Shown here: positions 49,734-58,573 of the stretch, piece by piece
How positions within the stretch are numbered: position 1 is the first letter of the stretch
Layout of the letters: each line of letters starts with the position of its first letter
From: Thermoplasma acidophilum DSM 1728
Lineage (GTDB): Archaea > Thermoplasmatota > Thermoplasmata > Thermoplasmatales > Thermoplasmataceae
Length of the DNA stretch: 64,000 nucleotides
Assembly (NCBI RefSeq): GCF_000195915.1
Contig: NC_002578.1
Coordinates: 372,001 to 436,000, forward strand
Direction: 5' to 3'
Notes under the pieces: generated by a model
Databases searched by the model: none
Told to the model about the DNA's origin: nothing
Seen by the model: the letters and a program-made list of their open reading frames with translations, nothing else
Position numbers and translations under genes: made by a program

Positions 49734-50168
49734 ATGGAGATGAATGAGATAACTGTTGATAATGAGACCATGGCTCACATAGCCATATTCGAGAAGATTG
49801 CCAGAATAGAGCTGATGGAATGCGTTGAGAACGAGGATATGATACTTTTTGTCGTCGGAGAACACAAGATGGCTGAGATGTTCCGGAAGAACAAGGAGGT
49901 CATATCACAGCTGAAGGAGAAAATAAACAAGCACATACTTGTCGCAGAGGTATCCAGGGATCTGCTCACATTCGTCAGAAATATATTCTTCAGGTACGGC
50001 GTGAATGAGATCCAGATCTCATGGAAGAACAACAGGACCGACATAGTCGTGGGCGTGAAGCCAGAGGAGATCGGGAAGGTAATCGGCAAGGAGGGCAAGA
50101 ACATAAAACTGTTCAAGGATGCTGTATCAAGGTACTTCAACGTCAACAGCATAAGCGTCAAGCAATAG
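49734..50168 (+). CDS. nusA: NusA-like KH-domain protein
   Basis: The 144-residue archaeal NusA consists of two KH domains, seen as FVRNIFFRYGVNEIQIS and the GxxG loop IGKVIGKEGKNIKLF. It lacks the N-terminal and S1 domains of bacterial NusA. It follows rpoA2 by three bases, the standard archaeal order, and probably binds RNA during elongation or ribosomal operon expression. Confidence 0.92.
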   Translation: MEMNEITVDNETMAHIAIFEKIARIELMECVENEDMILFVVGEHKMAEMFRKNKEVISQLKEKINKHILVAEVSRDLLTFVRNIFFRYGVNEIQISWKNNRTDIVVGVKPEEIGKVIGKEGKNIKLFKDAVSRYFNVNSISVKQ

Positions 50169-50308
50169 GCCTAGTTAACAGAAAACTTGGAATTTTCCGC
50201 AAATATTTAAATTTGTATTTGTAATTAGCAACCCATATGCTCTATCGCCATGGCTGTGCCTTTGATGCATTGCCATAGGCCCGAAGGACATTGAAAGAAT
50301 GGTGGAAT

Positions 50309-50668
50309 ATGAGCGAAGACGACGTTGACAACAGTGTCAAGGATTTCGAAAGCGGCGAAGAGAACGAGGAATCGATAGGGCGAGTTATACTCCCAAACAA
50401 GAAGAAGGGGGAGATGTTCGGTATCGTTGAGAAGATGGAGGGTGCATCCAGGCTCTCCGTAATGTGCGAGGACGGATACACCAGGAATGCGAGGATACCC
50501 GGGCGCATGCGCAAGCGCATGTGGATAAGGGAAAAGGATCTTGTTATAGTCAAACCATGGGAATTCCAGCCTGAGAAGGCCGACGTTGTCTACCGTTATA
50601 CGAAAACACAGGCAAGCTACCTCAGCAGGAATCACATGCTGCCGGAGGTCATAGATATTTTCAAATGA
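50309..50668 (+). CDS. eif1A: Translation initiation factor aIF1A
   Basis: The ~119-residue OB-fold protein has the hallmark FGIVEKMEGASRLSVMCEDG and RIPGRMRKRMWIREKDLVIV, with WEFQPEKADVVYRYTKTQ after it. It occupies the ribosomal A site during initiation. ATG 50309 is preferred over the in-frame TTG at 50291. An AT-rich TATA region (aaatatttaaatttg) is at 50201-50215. It precedes the RIO1 gene by a few bases. Confidence 0.92.
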   Translation: MSEDDVDNSVKDFESGEENEESIGRVILPNKKKGEMFGIVEKMEGASRLSVMCEDGYTRNARIPGRMRKRMWIREKDLVIVKPWEFQPEKADVVYRYTKTQASYLSRNHMLPEVIDIFK

Positions 50669-50672
50669 GGTG

Positions 50673-51420
50673 ATGAAAGATAGATGACTCGGCTCTCAGG
50701 CAGCTGATAAAGAATGACGAGTTCGCCTTCAGGTCGAATCTCGACAGGAAGACGATCGATCTTGTATTCGACAGGCGGACGCTGGAGGCCATCAAATATG
50801 TATTTTCAAGATACAGCATAGATTACCTTGATTTTCCAATATCTTCAGGCAAGGAATCCGTGGTTTTCAGAGCCGTTTCAGGGAAAAAATTTGTGGCTGT
50901 AAAGATATTCAAGATGTCCACGCTCAAATTCATGAGCATACGCAAATACATCGAGGGGGATCAGCGCTTCTCGAAGATAAGGATCGACAGGAACGACATA
51001 GTACCAGTTTGGGTAAGAAAGGAATACACGAACCTGATGGCGCTTGAGAACGCGCATGTTCCTGCACCAAAACCCATAGGTTTTTTCAAGAACATACTGG
51101 TCATGTCTTACATCGGAACGAAATCCGGGCCGGCGCCTCAGCTGAAGGATGTTGAGATCGACGAGGGCATTTACGATCAGGTCATAGATGGAATGAGGCG
51201 CATGTACGCGAACAGGATAGTTCACGCTGATCTGAGCGAGTACAACATGCTTTTCCATCGAAAGGTGTACTTCATAGACCTGGCGCAGGCTGTCGATATG
51301 GATCATCCCATGGCAGCCGAGTTCCTGGAGAGGGACATAGTCAACGTAAGCAACTTTTTCCAAAAGCACGGAATAGAAACGGATCCGGATAAGATAAGAG
51401 AATACATAAAGAAGAAGTAG
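50673..51420 (+). CDS. rio1: RIO1 family protein kinase with anomalous start
   Basis: The product has the catalytic HADLSEYNML, the metal-binding VYFIDLAQAVD and the Gly-rich SSGKESVVFRA that opens the RIO1 kinase fold. The first in-frame ATG/GTG/TTG is GTG 50860, which lies inside the Gly-rich loop and would remove about 60 conserved residues. Open frame extends up to 50677 (KIDDSALRQLIKNDEFAFRS). An ATG at 50673 after GAGG is one base out of frame; removing one A from 50676-50678 would join it as MKIDDSALRQ. Otherwise ATA at 50680 would be the start. RIO1 acts in small-subunit maturation. Confidence 0.85.
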
Positions 51421-51492
51421 CGGGGGATGGATTTGAACCATCGATCTACGGGTTATGAGCCCATCGGGATTTCCTGACTACCCCACCCCGCT
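51418..51492 (-). tRNA. Initiator tRNA-Met (anticodon CAT)
   Basis: Minus strand: acceptor AGCGGGG/CCCCGCT with the A1-U72 pair typical of archaeal initiators, anticodon stem and loop GGGCTCATAACCC with three G-C pairs, and T arm GGTTCAAATCC. Discriminator A is complementary to 51418, so the mature 3' end overlaps the stop codon of the convergent RIO1 gene. Confidence 0.88.
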
Positions 51493-51591
51493 TCAATCCA
51501 GCATAGTGGACGAATAATGGCTGTAGGGGCTTATCATATCTGCCTTAATCAATCTTTCGCTGGAACAGGTGCAGATCGCAGTTTTCCGGCA

Positions 51592-52161
51592 TCATCCGAA
51601 GCTCTCCTCGATCCTCCTGAACCTGAGCTCCCTCGCCTTCCTCTCAAGAAATTCGTAAACGGTCCTGTGCTTCTTTCCATTTATGATCATGTTTATTGCT
51701 TCTTCGGCGTACGTCACGGCGAGATAATCGCCTATTATGGAAACGGTGTCGCCGTATACGGATATGAACGATCCCGTCAGCTCTTCTATTATGGTCCGTG
51801 TCTTCCCACCGGTACCAATAACCCTGGCCTTGATCTGGGCTATGCGGCTTGATCCAGGCTTGGCAAACTCCCTCAGCGATATTATGACCAGCTGCATGCC
51901 ATCCTCAAAGAGAAGCATGGCCTTATCCGGATTGAATCCGCGGCCTATTGCCTGAACAACGCTCTTAGCTGTGTTGGATTTGATCGCATCCCCCATCTGG
52001 TCTATCGATACCTCTCCCTCATTGCTGTCTATGGTCAGCTTTACCTCGCCGTTCTCCTCTATCCTCTTCTTTGTTGAACCGTCCTTTCCGATAACTATGC
52101 TTATCCTATCCTTCGGAACTCTGACGGTATCGAAATACAAACTATCATCACCAGTGAACAA
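51592..52161 (-). CDS. Dim2/Krr1/Pno1-like KH-domain ribosome biogenesis protein
   Basis: The 189-residue protein has two KH domains. The first contains VRVPKDRISIVIGKDGSTKK with a perfect GxxG loop; the second ISLREFAKPGSSRIAQIKAR and RVIGTGGKTR. This matches archaeal Dim2p-like proteins, which bind the 3' end of 16S rRNA and aIF2 alpha. RIO1, aIF1A and initiator tRNA beside it make an initiation/small-subunit cluster. Confidence 0.88.
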   Translation of the reverse strand: MFTGDDSLYFDTVRVPKDRISIVIGKDGSTKKRIEENGEVKLTIDSNEGEVSIDQMGDAIKSNTAKSVVQAIGRGFNPDKAMLLFEDGMQLVIISLREFAKPGSSRIAQIKARVIGTGGKTRTIIEELTGSFISVYGDTVSIIGDYLAVTYAEEAINMIINGKKHRTVYEFLERKARELRFRRIEESFG

Positions 52162-52215
52162 TTATTATGATCTGGAATATCAACGTTGCCATTCAAAATG
52201 TGCAGTGAGGTATCC

Positions 52216-53403
52216 TCACCGCATGTATTCCTTGCCTATGGATTCTCTGGCTATTATGAGCTTCATTATCTCACGCGAACCCTCGGCAAGCATGAACGAT
52301 CGTATACCGCGCAGTGCCCATTCTTCGGGGCAGTCCTTGGAATATCCATATGCACCCTGCCACTGCATCGCGTCGTTTATTGCGTCGAATCCCCATGTAG
52401 TAGATATTAGCTTTGCCATGGCAATGTTCTTGCTGACATAGAATCTGCTGTATTTCCCGTGCCTCTGCTCCTGATCGTATATCCACAGCGCCCTGTACGC
52501 GAAGCTGAGGGCAGCCTCCATCTTGGCCACGTCGTCAGCGACCTGGAACTGAAGGCCCTCAAACGTGGCGATCTCGCGGCCAAAGGCCTTCCTCTGCTTC
52601 ATGTAGTTTATTCCATTTTCTATGGATTTCAGCGCTGTTCCAGCGGATATGACCGATATGAGGCCCCTTGCGAATTCAAAACCTTCATGAACTATGTTGA
52701 AGCCCCTGTTCTCCTCCCCGATGAGGTACTTTGCCGGAACATGGAGATCGTTGAACCTCAGCACACCCCATGACGAACCCTCCCTGCCCATCTCCTCCAG
52801 ATAGGATATCTCGATATCGTCGGAATAGGGTATGTAGAGAAGTGATATACCACGTGAACCGGCATTTTCCCTGGTTTTCACGACAGTAACAAAGCCACCG
52901 CCATGCTCCTTGACATCGCGAACAAGGCTTATGAATGATTTCTCGCCGTTGACTATGTATTCATCACCGGACCTCTTCGCAACGGTGTCTATGCCCGCAA
53001 CGTCTGAACCGTGTCCGGATTCCGTGGAGGCTATGGCCGTTATCCATTCGCCCTTTGCAACCTTCCTAAGGATATCTCCGAAGACCTTCTCATTTCCGTA
53101 CTTCGCCATGAGATACGACCACGCGTTGTCAACCAGAAAGAGCACCGGTATGGATGCGGTCGGATCGTTCCTTGCTATCTGCTCTGCGACTATTCCGGTC
53201 GATACGGCATCTGCGCCCATGCCCCCGTACTTCTCTGGCACGGTCATCCCAAGGTAGCCCATCTTTGCCATCTGGCTGTACACTTCGTCCTGTATCCTAC
53301 GCTGGCTCCTCATCTTTCCAATGGATGGCGCTATGACGGATTCTGAAAATTTCCTTGCCGTCTCCATCAGAAGTTTCTGATCCTCGGTAAATTCGAAATC
53401 CAT
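52216..53403 (-). CDS. Acyl-CoA dehydrogenase
   Basis: The 395-residue flavoprotein has EKYGGMGADAVSTGIVAEQI, the FAD-binding ITAIASTESGHGSDVAGI, and the C-terminal QWQGAYGYSKDCPEEWALRG with the final RGIRSFMLAEGSREIMKLII. It oxidises acyl-CoA to enoyl-CoA in fatty or branched-chain acid breakdown. No electron-transfer flavoprotein gene is adjacent. Substrate chain length cannot be read from the sequence. Confidence 0.92.
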   Translation of the reverse strand: MDFEFTEDQKLLMETARKFSESVIAPSIGKMRSQRRIQDEVYSQMAKMGYLGMTVPEKYGGMGADAVSTGIVAEQIARNDPTASIPVLFLVDNAWSYLMAKYGNEKVFGDILRKVAKGEWITAIASTESGHGSDVAGIDTVAKRSGDEYIVNGEKSFISLVRDVKEHGGGFVTVVKTRENAGSRGISLLYIPYSDDIEISYLEEMGREGSSWGVLRFNDLHVPAKYLIGEENRGFNIVHEGFEFARGLISVISAGTALKSIENGINYMKQRKAFGREIATFEGLQFQVADDVAKMEAALSFAYRALWIYDQEQRHGKYSRFYVSKNIAMAKLISTTWGFDAINDAMQWQGAYGYSKDCPEEWALRGIRSFMLAEGSREIMKLIIARESIGKEYMR

Positions 53404-53499
53404 AAAGTTAAAGCACTACGCCGGTTAAATCTTTTTTCCAGAGAAATCTTATTTGTCCTTTAAGAATAATTATAATATACGGTGTAACAATCAAAGTTT

Positions 53500-54039
53500 A
53501 TGGAGAGCTTTTATCATTCGGTTCCAGTTGGCCCAAAGCCGCCAGAGGAGGTCTACGTCATCGTAGAGATCCCAAGGGGAAGCAGGGTGAAGTACGAGAT
53601 AGCCAAGGACTTTCCGGGCATGCTAGTTGACAGGGTGCTCTATTCATCCGTTGTTTATCCTGTTGATTACGGTCTCATTCCCAGAACGCTTTATTATGAT
53701 GGAGATCCCATGGACGTGATGGTTCTCATATCGCAGCCGACTTTCCCCGGAGCCATCATGAAGGTCAGGCCCATCGGCATGATGAAGATGGTGGATCAGG
53801 GTGAAACGGACAATAAGATACTCGCAGTTTTCGACAAGGATCCCAATGTCAGCTACATAAAGGATCTGAAGGATGTCAATGCCCATCTGCTTGATGAGAT
53901 AGCAAACTTCTTCTCAACGTACAAGATCCTGGAGAAGAAGGAGACAAAGGTTCTTGGATGGGAGGGCAAGGAGGCTGCCCTAAAGGAGATAGAAGTGTCT
54001 ATTAAGATGTATGAGGAGAAATACGGAAAGAAGAACTAG
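53500..54039 (+). CDS. ppa: Inorganic pyrophosphatase, family I
   Basis: The 179-residue soluble hexamer-type enzyme has the substrate and metal residues in [25 protein letters not shown] and [13 protein letters not shown]. It splits pyrophosphate made in biosynthesis. An AT-rich TATA region (attataatatacgg) at 53468-53481 precedes the ATG by about 20-30 bases. Confidence 0.95.
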
Positions 54040-54372
54040 GTGTCCAGCATGTCCTGGATAGAGGTGCGTGTTGGTTCCGGAAACATAATGGTTGATGAGG
54101 ATCTCGTTTCGGAGGTCCGGAATCAATACATCGTTCTGCGCACCAGGATGGAGAATGGCCCCTGCCAGGATGGAATGTGCCAGATAATAAGGCAACTGGA
54201 CGTTTCCATAGAGGATCAGGCCTCAGACGGTATGCTCTTCTTCGGCGATCAGGATATTCGCATAGCGATGGACGGCCAGACGTACAGATCCATCAACAAG
54301 GGCAGGGAGATCGTGAAGATCAGGCGCGGCAGATCCGGACTTCAGGTTTCCGGTTTCACATACGTAACCTGA
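54040..54372 (+). CDS. Conserved hypothetical beta-rich protein
   Basis: The ~110-residue frame follows ppa immediately (GTG 54040 or ATG 54049). It is rich in beta strands (IEVRVGSGNIMVDEDLVSEV, MLFFGDQDIRIAMDGQTYRS) with two Cys in GPCQDGMCQIIRQ. Co-transcription with ppa is likely. No family is recognised. Confidence 0.55.
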   Translation: MSSMSWIEVRVGSGNIMVDEDLVSEVRNQYIVLRTRMENGPCQDGMCQIIRQLDVSIEDQASDGMLFFGDQDIRIAMDGQTYRSINKGREIVKIRRGRSGLQVSGFTYVT

Positions 54373-54423
54373 TACATATTCAGGTGCAGGCAATCTATTT
54401 ACTAATGAAAACAATTTGCAGAT

Positions 54424-55284
54424 GTGCCTGATCCATACTATGACCAGCTGCAAAGGGTGCGCATACTCATAACGCTTAGGAGATATACGGAAGCCCTCAG
54501 GGTCATAGACGATCTCGCAATGCAGAAGGAGGATCAGGTTCTATTTCATTACAAGATGTCCATTCTCTACAGATCAGGAAAATATGAGGAACTCAGGAGA
54601 ATCGCTGAGTATGCGACATCCAGGTTTCCTGACAGTTTGTCCATGCGCCTCTGGCATCTCATCGGCGATATGAAGGGCGGCGAAGTTCTCGCGATGGCAG
54701 ATATAATGCCATCAATTGACCGCATCGCTGCCTCCGAGAAGCAGGACGGAGGGCTCAGATTTCCGGATAAATATGCGCAGAGATTCTACGAATCCATAAC
54801 ATTCCTGAAGGATACCTATGGGAAAGCCATGATAAGCATGGACGCAGCAGACTTAGTGAAGAAGGTAGTGGCCGACAGGATACCTCAGGATATATGCGAC
54901 GGGCTTTACACATCACAGTTCGATGCCTATGACAAAAACCTGATCGGCCTTACGGGAAACAGCAGGTCGTTCTACCTGCTTTCCAGGGGAAGGGTGGGCG
55001 ATGCATTTATAGAAGCGCTGCGCATGGCCCAGACAGAGATATACAGAAAATTCATGGCAGAAAAGTTCATAGAATTTTACAGGGAGACCGAATCACAGAG
55101 GGATCCCTTCATACTCGCCGTCCGGTATCACATAATGCGCCTCAAGGAAAGAAGCATTCAGGCCCTTGACAGGGCCACAAATGTAGGCTTTCTGGAGAAG
55201 AGCATAGCCAGGATCATCATTGAGTCTGAGTATAATGTGTTAGCTTCTTCAGAGGTTCCACAAACGGTTCAGGCGTCACGCTGA
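54424..55284 (+). CDS. Hypothetical TPR-like protein
   Basis: The 286-residue helical protein starts at GTG 54424 (DPYYDQLQRVRILITLRRYT). The first ~60 residues resemble a tetratricopeptide pair (YTEALRVIDDLAMQKEDQVL, FHYKMSILYRSGKYEELRRI). Its last 68 bases overlap the 3' end of the convergent STAND-like ATPase gene, which also bears TPRs. Function unknown. Confidence 0.6.
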   Translation: MPDPYYDQLQRVRILITLRRYTEALRVIDDLAMQKEDQVLFHYKMSILYRSGKYEELRRIAEYATSRFPDSLSMRLWHLIGDMKGGEVLAMADIMPSIDRIAASEKQDGGLRFPDKYAQRFYESITFLKDTYGKAMISMDAADLVKKVVADRIPQDICDGLYTSQFDAYDKNLIGLTGNSRSFYLLSRGRVGDAFIEALRMAQTEIYRKFMAEKFIEFYRETESQRDPFILAVRYHIMRLKERSIQALDRATNVGFLEKSIARIIIESEYNVLASSEVPQTVQASR

Positions 55285-57769
55285 TTATGTGCCTGAGATC
55301 CTCGTCTCTCCCAGCAAACCTGTACAGAGCAAATGAATTGAGCAGAACCGGCAGCATGGCCTTGAGAGACCCGCTGAGATGGTCTTCCTCTATTATCCTG
55401 TACCTTGAAGAAACGATCCTGTCATAATTTCCGCTGTATATGTTTTCGAAAATCGAATAGCATGCATCGTAGTACTCAAGATTCGTTGGGGGCTTGGGCA
55501 TGCGCCTGAAGTATTCCTTGAATCCATCGACGTTATCGGTGAAGAGGTACATCAGTGCCCTGTGGAACGCGGTATTTATGATTTCGTACGGTATGTTCAT
55601 ATGGTACGCAGCCTGCTCAGCCTTCTCCATGTATTTCAGGGCCCTCTCGCTATCCCCTTTGAGGTAGAAGTGATAGGATACCGCGATGTAGAAGATGCTT
55701 GCATAGTCGTCCCTGTACACGTTCTTCTCGATCTCCTCCTCCTTAATCGAAGAACCCCCATCTTCCAGATCGGATATTATCGAAGCAAATATCCTGGCCA
55801 TGGAGGACTGCTCCTCATTGGCGCCCTCTTCCGCAGCCATCTCTGTGTATTTCCTGGCCATCTTGAAGTCCAGCAAACCGGTGTAGTAAAGCCCAAGGAA
55901 TCTGTGGATGTGGTAGGCAGCGCGCCTCTCTCCGGTAACATCGAGTATTCTCAGCATCAATGGTATGTATCCCTCAGCGTATTCCTGATGCCCTATCACG
56001 TAGTAGATCTCTGAAAGGTTGTATATGGCATAGAGCCTTGATATGAGATCTCCTGTAGTGTAAGTGTGTTCGATGAGTTCCTTCAGTGTGCTGATGGCCT
56101 GATCGTATTTGCCGGTATAAACATCTATCAGCGATATATTGTTCAGGTTCCTTGCGATCTCAGAGTAGTTTCCCATTGATCTGTTTATACCAAGCGCTTC
56201 GCTGTATTTCTTCAGGGCGTCATCATACCTGTATTCAGCCATATCTATTCCGCCGAGAAGATTCAGTGATCCTGCCTCTATATCCTTCATCCCCAGCGCC
56301 CTGGATCTGGCGAGAACATCGTTCAGCAGCTTTCTCGCCTCATCGTATTCTCCACGCCTGTAAAGTATGGATGATCTCTTGTATATGACGGACACCTCGC
56401 TTTTTTCATCCTGCAGCTTTCCCGATACTTCGTCGAGAATCTTTTCCGCATCCCGGTACTGGCCCTTGGAGATGAGTATGCTTGACACATCCAGGATGAC
56501 GGGGAGGTTGTCCACCTGAACTTTTCTGTAGCATTCCAGAGCGCGTTCCAATTCGCCCTTTCTGTAGTATGCATGGCATAGCACGTACATCGATGGCGAG
56601 TTTTTGATCTCGTTGAACACATACTCAAGATCCTCAATGGCTTCGTCAATGGAGCTGAACTGTTCAACCAGCTTCTCGCCAGTTGCATCAATTATTCTCA
56701 TCATCTCATCGATCTTTCCGCCCTGCCTGAGTATGTGTATTCTCTGCGCCTCGTTAAGCGATCGGAAAAAATCGGTCTCGATCATCTTCTGTATAACATA
56801 TTCACGATCGGATTCCGACATGGATCTTGCGATCATCTGCTTCACCTTCTCGTTGTCATACCTCACGGATCCGCCGGTGAATCGGATCATTCCGGACGCT
56901 TCAAGAGGCCTGACGATATCAAGCAGGGCGGATTTCGATCTGCCCATGAGCTTCGCCAGGTCTTCCAGTTTCAATTCGCCGCCTGCCATCGCCATTATCT
57001 GCATCAGAGTCCGCTGCACCGGCGTGAGTTCCTTAAGCATTCGATCGTAGTATATCTCCGTGGTAGGCGGTACAGGGAAATACCGGAAGGACACCTCGTT
57101 TATCTCATTCTTCTCATTTATCAGGCCGAGATCACGATAGTACCGAAGGGCATATCTGAAGTTGTCCATATTGAAATTTGTGATTCTGGCTATCTCCTTT
57201 ACAAAGTTTTCCGGCAGCTTGTAACCCATCTTCTTCGTGAGGAAAATTACATCATCTGTTCCAGGCTTCTCTACCTTCAGAATATTGATGTAATCTTCGC
57301 TTGTTATGAAATTTATGAATCTGTCATAGTCCTCGCTGCTATCTGTACTGTATGTTCCGATGAATACCATGTTTCTGCCTCTTCCAGCCCTGCACATGTA
57401 AAGGAGCAGATTTTTCGATTCAATGGTCAGCTTCTCCATTCCGTAGACCGCAACAGCTATCTTACGCCTATTATTCTTAACAAACTCGTCGAACTCACTT
57501 ATTATCTCATTTTTATCTCTGCTGGCCTGCTTTTCGCTAAGCTTGTCCATGATGGAGTTCACGGTCTGATTCCTGTATAACTCGCCCATTGGCGGTGCTG
57601 TCTCAGATACTATTAAATAATCCATCTTCTCAAGGGATCTGAGCACGAGATCTACTATGTCCCGCTTTCCGATGAAGCTGTCTCCAACAAGCAAATATGC
57701 GGAGGATCCTTTCTGGATGGTGGATATTACAAAGTCAGGTATCTCCCTGATCGCTAGGGCCTTCTCCAT
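55217..57769 (-). CDS. STAND-like P-loop ATPase with C-terminal TPR array
   Basis: The 850-residue protein has a weak Walker A (LLVGDSFIGKRDIVD, ~25-39), a Walker B-like KIAVAVYGMEKLT (~98-110), a winged helix (~235-305, GGELKLEDLAKLMGRSKSAL) and then about ten TPR-like repeats to the C-terminus (EARKLLNDVLARSRALGMKD and similar). This is the MalT/STAND plan: a nucleotide switch read by a repeat sensor. The ligand is unknown. The Lys of the P-loop is kept but the spacing is atypical, so ATP binding is uncertain. Confidence 0.75.
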   Translation of the reverse strand: MEKALAIREIPDFVISTIQKGSSAYLLVGDSFIGKRDIVDLVLRSLEKMDYLIVSETAPPMGELYRNQTVNSIMDKLSEKQASRDKNEIISEFDEFVKNNRRKIAVAVYGMEKLTIESKNLLLYMCRAGRGRNMVFIGTYSTDSSEDYDRFINFITSEDYINILKVEKPGTDDVIFLTKKMGYKLPENFVKEIARITNFNMDNFRYALRYYRDLGLINEKNEINEVSFRYFPVPPTTEIYYDRMLKELTPVQRTLMQIMAMAGGELKLEDLAKLMGRSKSALLDIVRPLEASGMIRFTGGSVRYDNEKVKQMIARSMSESDREYVIQKMIETDFFRSLNEAQRIHILRQGGKIDEMMRIIDATGEKLVEQFSSIDEAIEDLEYVFNEIKNSPSMYVLCHAYYRKGELERALECYRKVQVDNLPVILDVSSILISKGQYRDAEKILDEVSGKLQDEKSEVSVIYKRSSILYRRGEYDEARKLLNDVLARSRALGMKDIEAGSLNLLGGIDMAEYRYDDALKKYSEALGINRSMGNYSEIARNLNNISLIDVYTGKYDQAISTLKELIEHTYTTGDLISRLYAIYNLSEIYYVIGHQEYAEGYIPLMLRILDVTGERRAAYHIHRFLGLYYTGLLDFKMARKYTEMAAEEGANEEQSSMARIFASIISDLEDGGSSIKEEEIEKNVYRDDYASIFYIAVSYHFYLKGDSERALKYMEKAEQAAYHMNIPYEIINTAFHRALMYLFTDNVDGFKEYFRRMPKPPTNLEYYDACYSIFENIYSGNYDRIVSSRYRIIEEDHLSGSLKAMLPVLLNSFALYRFAGRDEDLRHIISVTPEPFVEPLKKLTHYTQTQ

Positions 57770-57820
57770 AGCACACCATTTGCAGTTTTGAATTAAAACT
57801 TTCTTCCTTCGATCAAGATT

Positions 57821-58573
57821 TCATTTCATGTTAAGGTATACCCTCTTTCCGGAATACGTTGTCCTGGATATACCAAACTCTGGATTGTTCCTGAGCTGTT
57901 CAATGTCGAATACCGGCCCCTGCCTGCATACCTGAAGCCCTCCAACGGAGCATGAATCGCAGATGCCAATGCCGCATTTCATGGTCCGTTCCAGCGAGAA
58001 CTCTGCTCTGGCATTCATACTGGCCAGTTTCTGCATCACCCTGTACAGCATCGGTTCAGGACCGCACACGTATATCTTCCTGTAAACCGAAATATCCAGG
58101 CGGTCGAGGAACTCATGCGGAAATCCGTGGAAACCCTCGCTGCCGTCATCCGTAGCTATGAATAGCCTGCTCTCCGGAAAGCGGTCTGTGAAGATTAACT
58201 CCTCCTTTGTCTTTGCGGATATCAGTGCATCAGTATCGGAGTCTGCTATGGGAAGCAGGGAGGCTATTCCAGATCCGCCGCCTATGATCAGTTTTCTTCC
58301 AGATTCTATTTGAAAGCCGTTGCCATAGGGTCCACGTATGTAGAATTCATGGCCTGGCTCCATATCAATCATGGCCTGTGAAACCTTCCCATAGGCTTTA
58401 ACAGTGATACCCTTCGGCGATCCTACGTAGGAGAGGGACATTGGAATTTCACCAAGGCCCGGAAGCCACACCATGACAAACTGCCCGGGCTTAACATCGT
58501 GATCCCACCTGAAGAACAGTGTCCTGACATTCTTTGCCTCATCCCTGACCTGATCAACCGTGATTCTGTTCAT
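57821..58573 (-). CDS. pyrK: Dihydroorotate dehydrogenase electron transfer subunit
   Basis: The 250-residue protein has the FAD-binding QFVMVWLPGLGEIPMSLS, an NAD-binding LIIGGGSGIASLLPIA and the [2Fe-2S] cysteines CGIGICDSCSVGGLQVC near the C-terminus. It passes electrons between PyrD and NAD. Its start overlaps the pyrD stop by four bases, in the same leftward operon. Confidence 0.93.
   Translation of the reverse strand: MNRITVDQVRDEAKNVRTLFFRWDHDVKPGQFVMVWLPGLGEIPMSLSYVGSPKGITVKAYGKVSQAMIDMEPGHEFYIRGPYGNGFQIESGRKLIIGGGSGIASLLPIADSDTDALISAKTKEELIFTDRFPESRLFIATDDGSEGFHGFPHEFLDRLDISVYRKIYVCGPEPMLYRVMQKLASMNARAEFSLERTMKCGIGICDSCSVGGLQVCRQGPVFDIEQLRNNPEFGISRTTYSGKRVYLNMK

Noticed and set aside
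56735-57580. 281-codon frame opposite the STAND-like ATPase
   Set aside because: No start context and His/Leu/Tyr-rich composition typical of an antisense frame.
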